This document shows positions 63,640 through 64,000 of a stretch of 64,000 bases of DNA, one piece after another. The notes under the pieces are model-generated. The model did not search any database. It saw only the letters and a list, made by a program, of their open reading frames with translations, and had not been told where the DNA came from. The stretch comes from Fennellomyces sp. T-0311 (lineage: Eukaryota; Mucoromycota; Mucoromycetes; Mucorales; Lichtheimiaceae): the NCBI GenBank assembly GCA_025266875.1, contig JALLLT010000007.1, forward strand, positions 1,240,001 through 1,304,000, in the 5' to 3' direction. The stretch's first letter is position 1. The number at the start of each line of letters is the position of its first letter. The position numbers and the translations under genes are program-made.

Positions 63640-64000
63640 TTAGATCTTAACAACGATGAGCTGTCGCTCACCAAATGCCTGGTGCCATGTTTTCAGTTGT
63701 TCGAGAACAACAAACGTGATGATAGTTTGTGGGCCCAGACGGATAAATGCGGGGGTCCAGCCTTTGAAAAATGAGCGCATTCCTTCCATCTTGTACATTT
63801 GACCCATGATTGTTAATGATGATATCTTCCGCTCCTTGCCGCTGGCGGCCATAATCCGTGTCTTGATAACATCAACGGGTGAACACACCGTTGTTGCCAC
63901 CAAACCCTGATATAAAAGCGTTAAAGAACAGTCCAACCATCCTTTACACGATATACTTACAGCCAAAACACTAGAGGTAAAGTGAAGAGTCAGGCCATCC
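63640..64000 (-). CDS. DIC1: Mitochondrial dicarboxylate carrier, 3' part
   Basis: Inner-membrane antiporter (malate/succinate for phosphate), SLC25 family; only the C-terminal part lies in the window. Two exons, 64000-63961 and 63906-63640, join in phase (SSVLA then GLVATTVCSPVDVIKTR). The carrier signature SPVDVIKTR and the last repeat with GMRSFFKGWTPAFIRLGPQTII, then FVVLEQLK, are typical of DIC. The 5' part continues beyond the window end. Confidence 0.85.
   Translation of the reverse strand, partial: DGLTLHFTSSVLAVSISCKGWLDCSLTLLYQGLVATTVCSPVDVIKTRIMAASGKERKISSLTIMGQMYKMEGMRSFFKGWTPAFIRLGPQTIITFVVLEQLKTWHQAFGERQLIVVKI

Overview
The window looks like nuclear DNA from an early-diverging fungus, most likely Mucoromycota (Mucorales-like). 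Genes have many short introns (about 45-75 nt, mostly GT-AG). The gene set also fits: a mammal-type START-domain PI-transfer protein, propionyl-CoA carboxylase and a CHD6-9-type remodeller occur beside standard fungal housekeeping genes. I saw no rRNA, CRISPR array or convincing tRNA. Genus assignment is inference only.

Layout. 0.2-2.9 kb: a Puf4-like Pumilio RNA-binding protein (-). 3-19 kb: a gene-poor, repeat-rich stretch with MITEs, a zinc-finger/acidic remnant resembling the N-terminus of fungal CACTA-like transposases, a basic nuclear protein, a frameshifted FAR1-like fragment, a PD-(D/E)XK-like ORF split by a pogo-like MITE, and an unrecognised multi-exon gene. 19.3-30.2 kb: a gene-dense block with mitochondrial propionyl-CoA carboxylase alpha (+), mitoribosomal uS19m (-), the corepressor SIN3 (-), the outer-membrane import protein SAM37/metaxin (-) and a PITP (-). 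30.2-34.7 kb: sparse DNA with a MITE, an intronless 2,3-dihydroxybenzoate-decarboxylase-like pseudogene (+), and a third MITE type. 34.8-43 kb: a divergent TFIIB/BRF factor (+), a divergent pair of a PhyH-type Fe/2OG dioxygenase (-) and a PhnZ/TmpB-like HD-domain oxygenase (+), VPS27 (-), TFB5 (+) and RRN7/TAF1B (+). 43-44.7 kb: a Tc1/mariner relic and a second pogo-like MITE. 44.8-60 kb: NPL4 (+), an F-box/LRR protein (+), an MFS anion transporter (+), a candidate small cysteine-containing peptide gene (+) and a large CHD6-9-type remodeller (-). The end of the window holds the 3' end of a mitochondrial dicarboxylate carrier (-).

The most interesting signal is the head-to-head PhyH/HD pair at 36.3-38.5 kb. 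The HD protein keeps all six metal ligands and most substrate-contact residues of the bacterial C-P bond-cleaving oxygenase PhnZ. Its neighbour belongs to the family of PhnY*, the hydroxylase that feeds PhnZ. A CACGTG site, the core recognised by Pho4/NUC-1 phosphate regulators, lies in their shared intergenic region. This suggests a eukaryotic oxidative phosphonate-degradation module.
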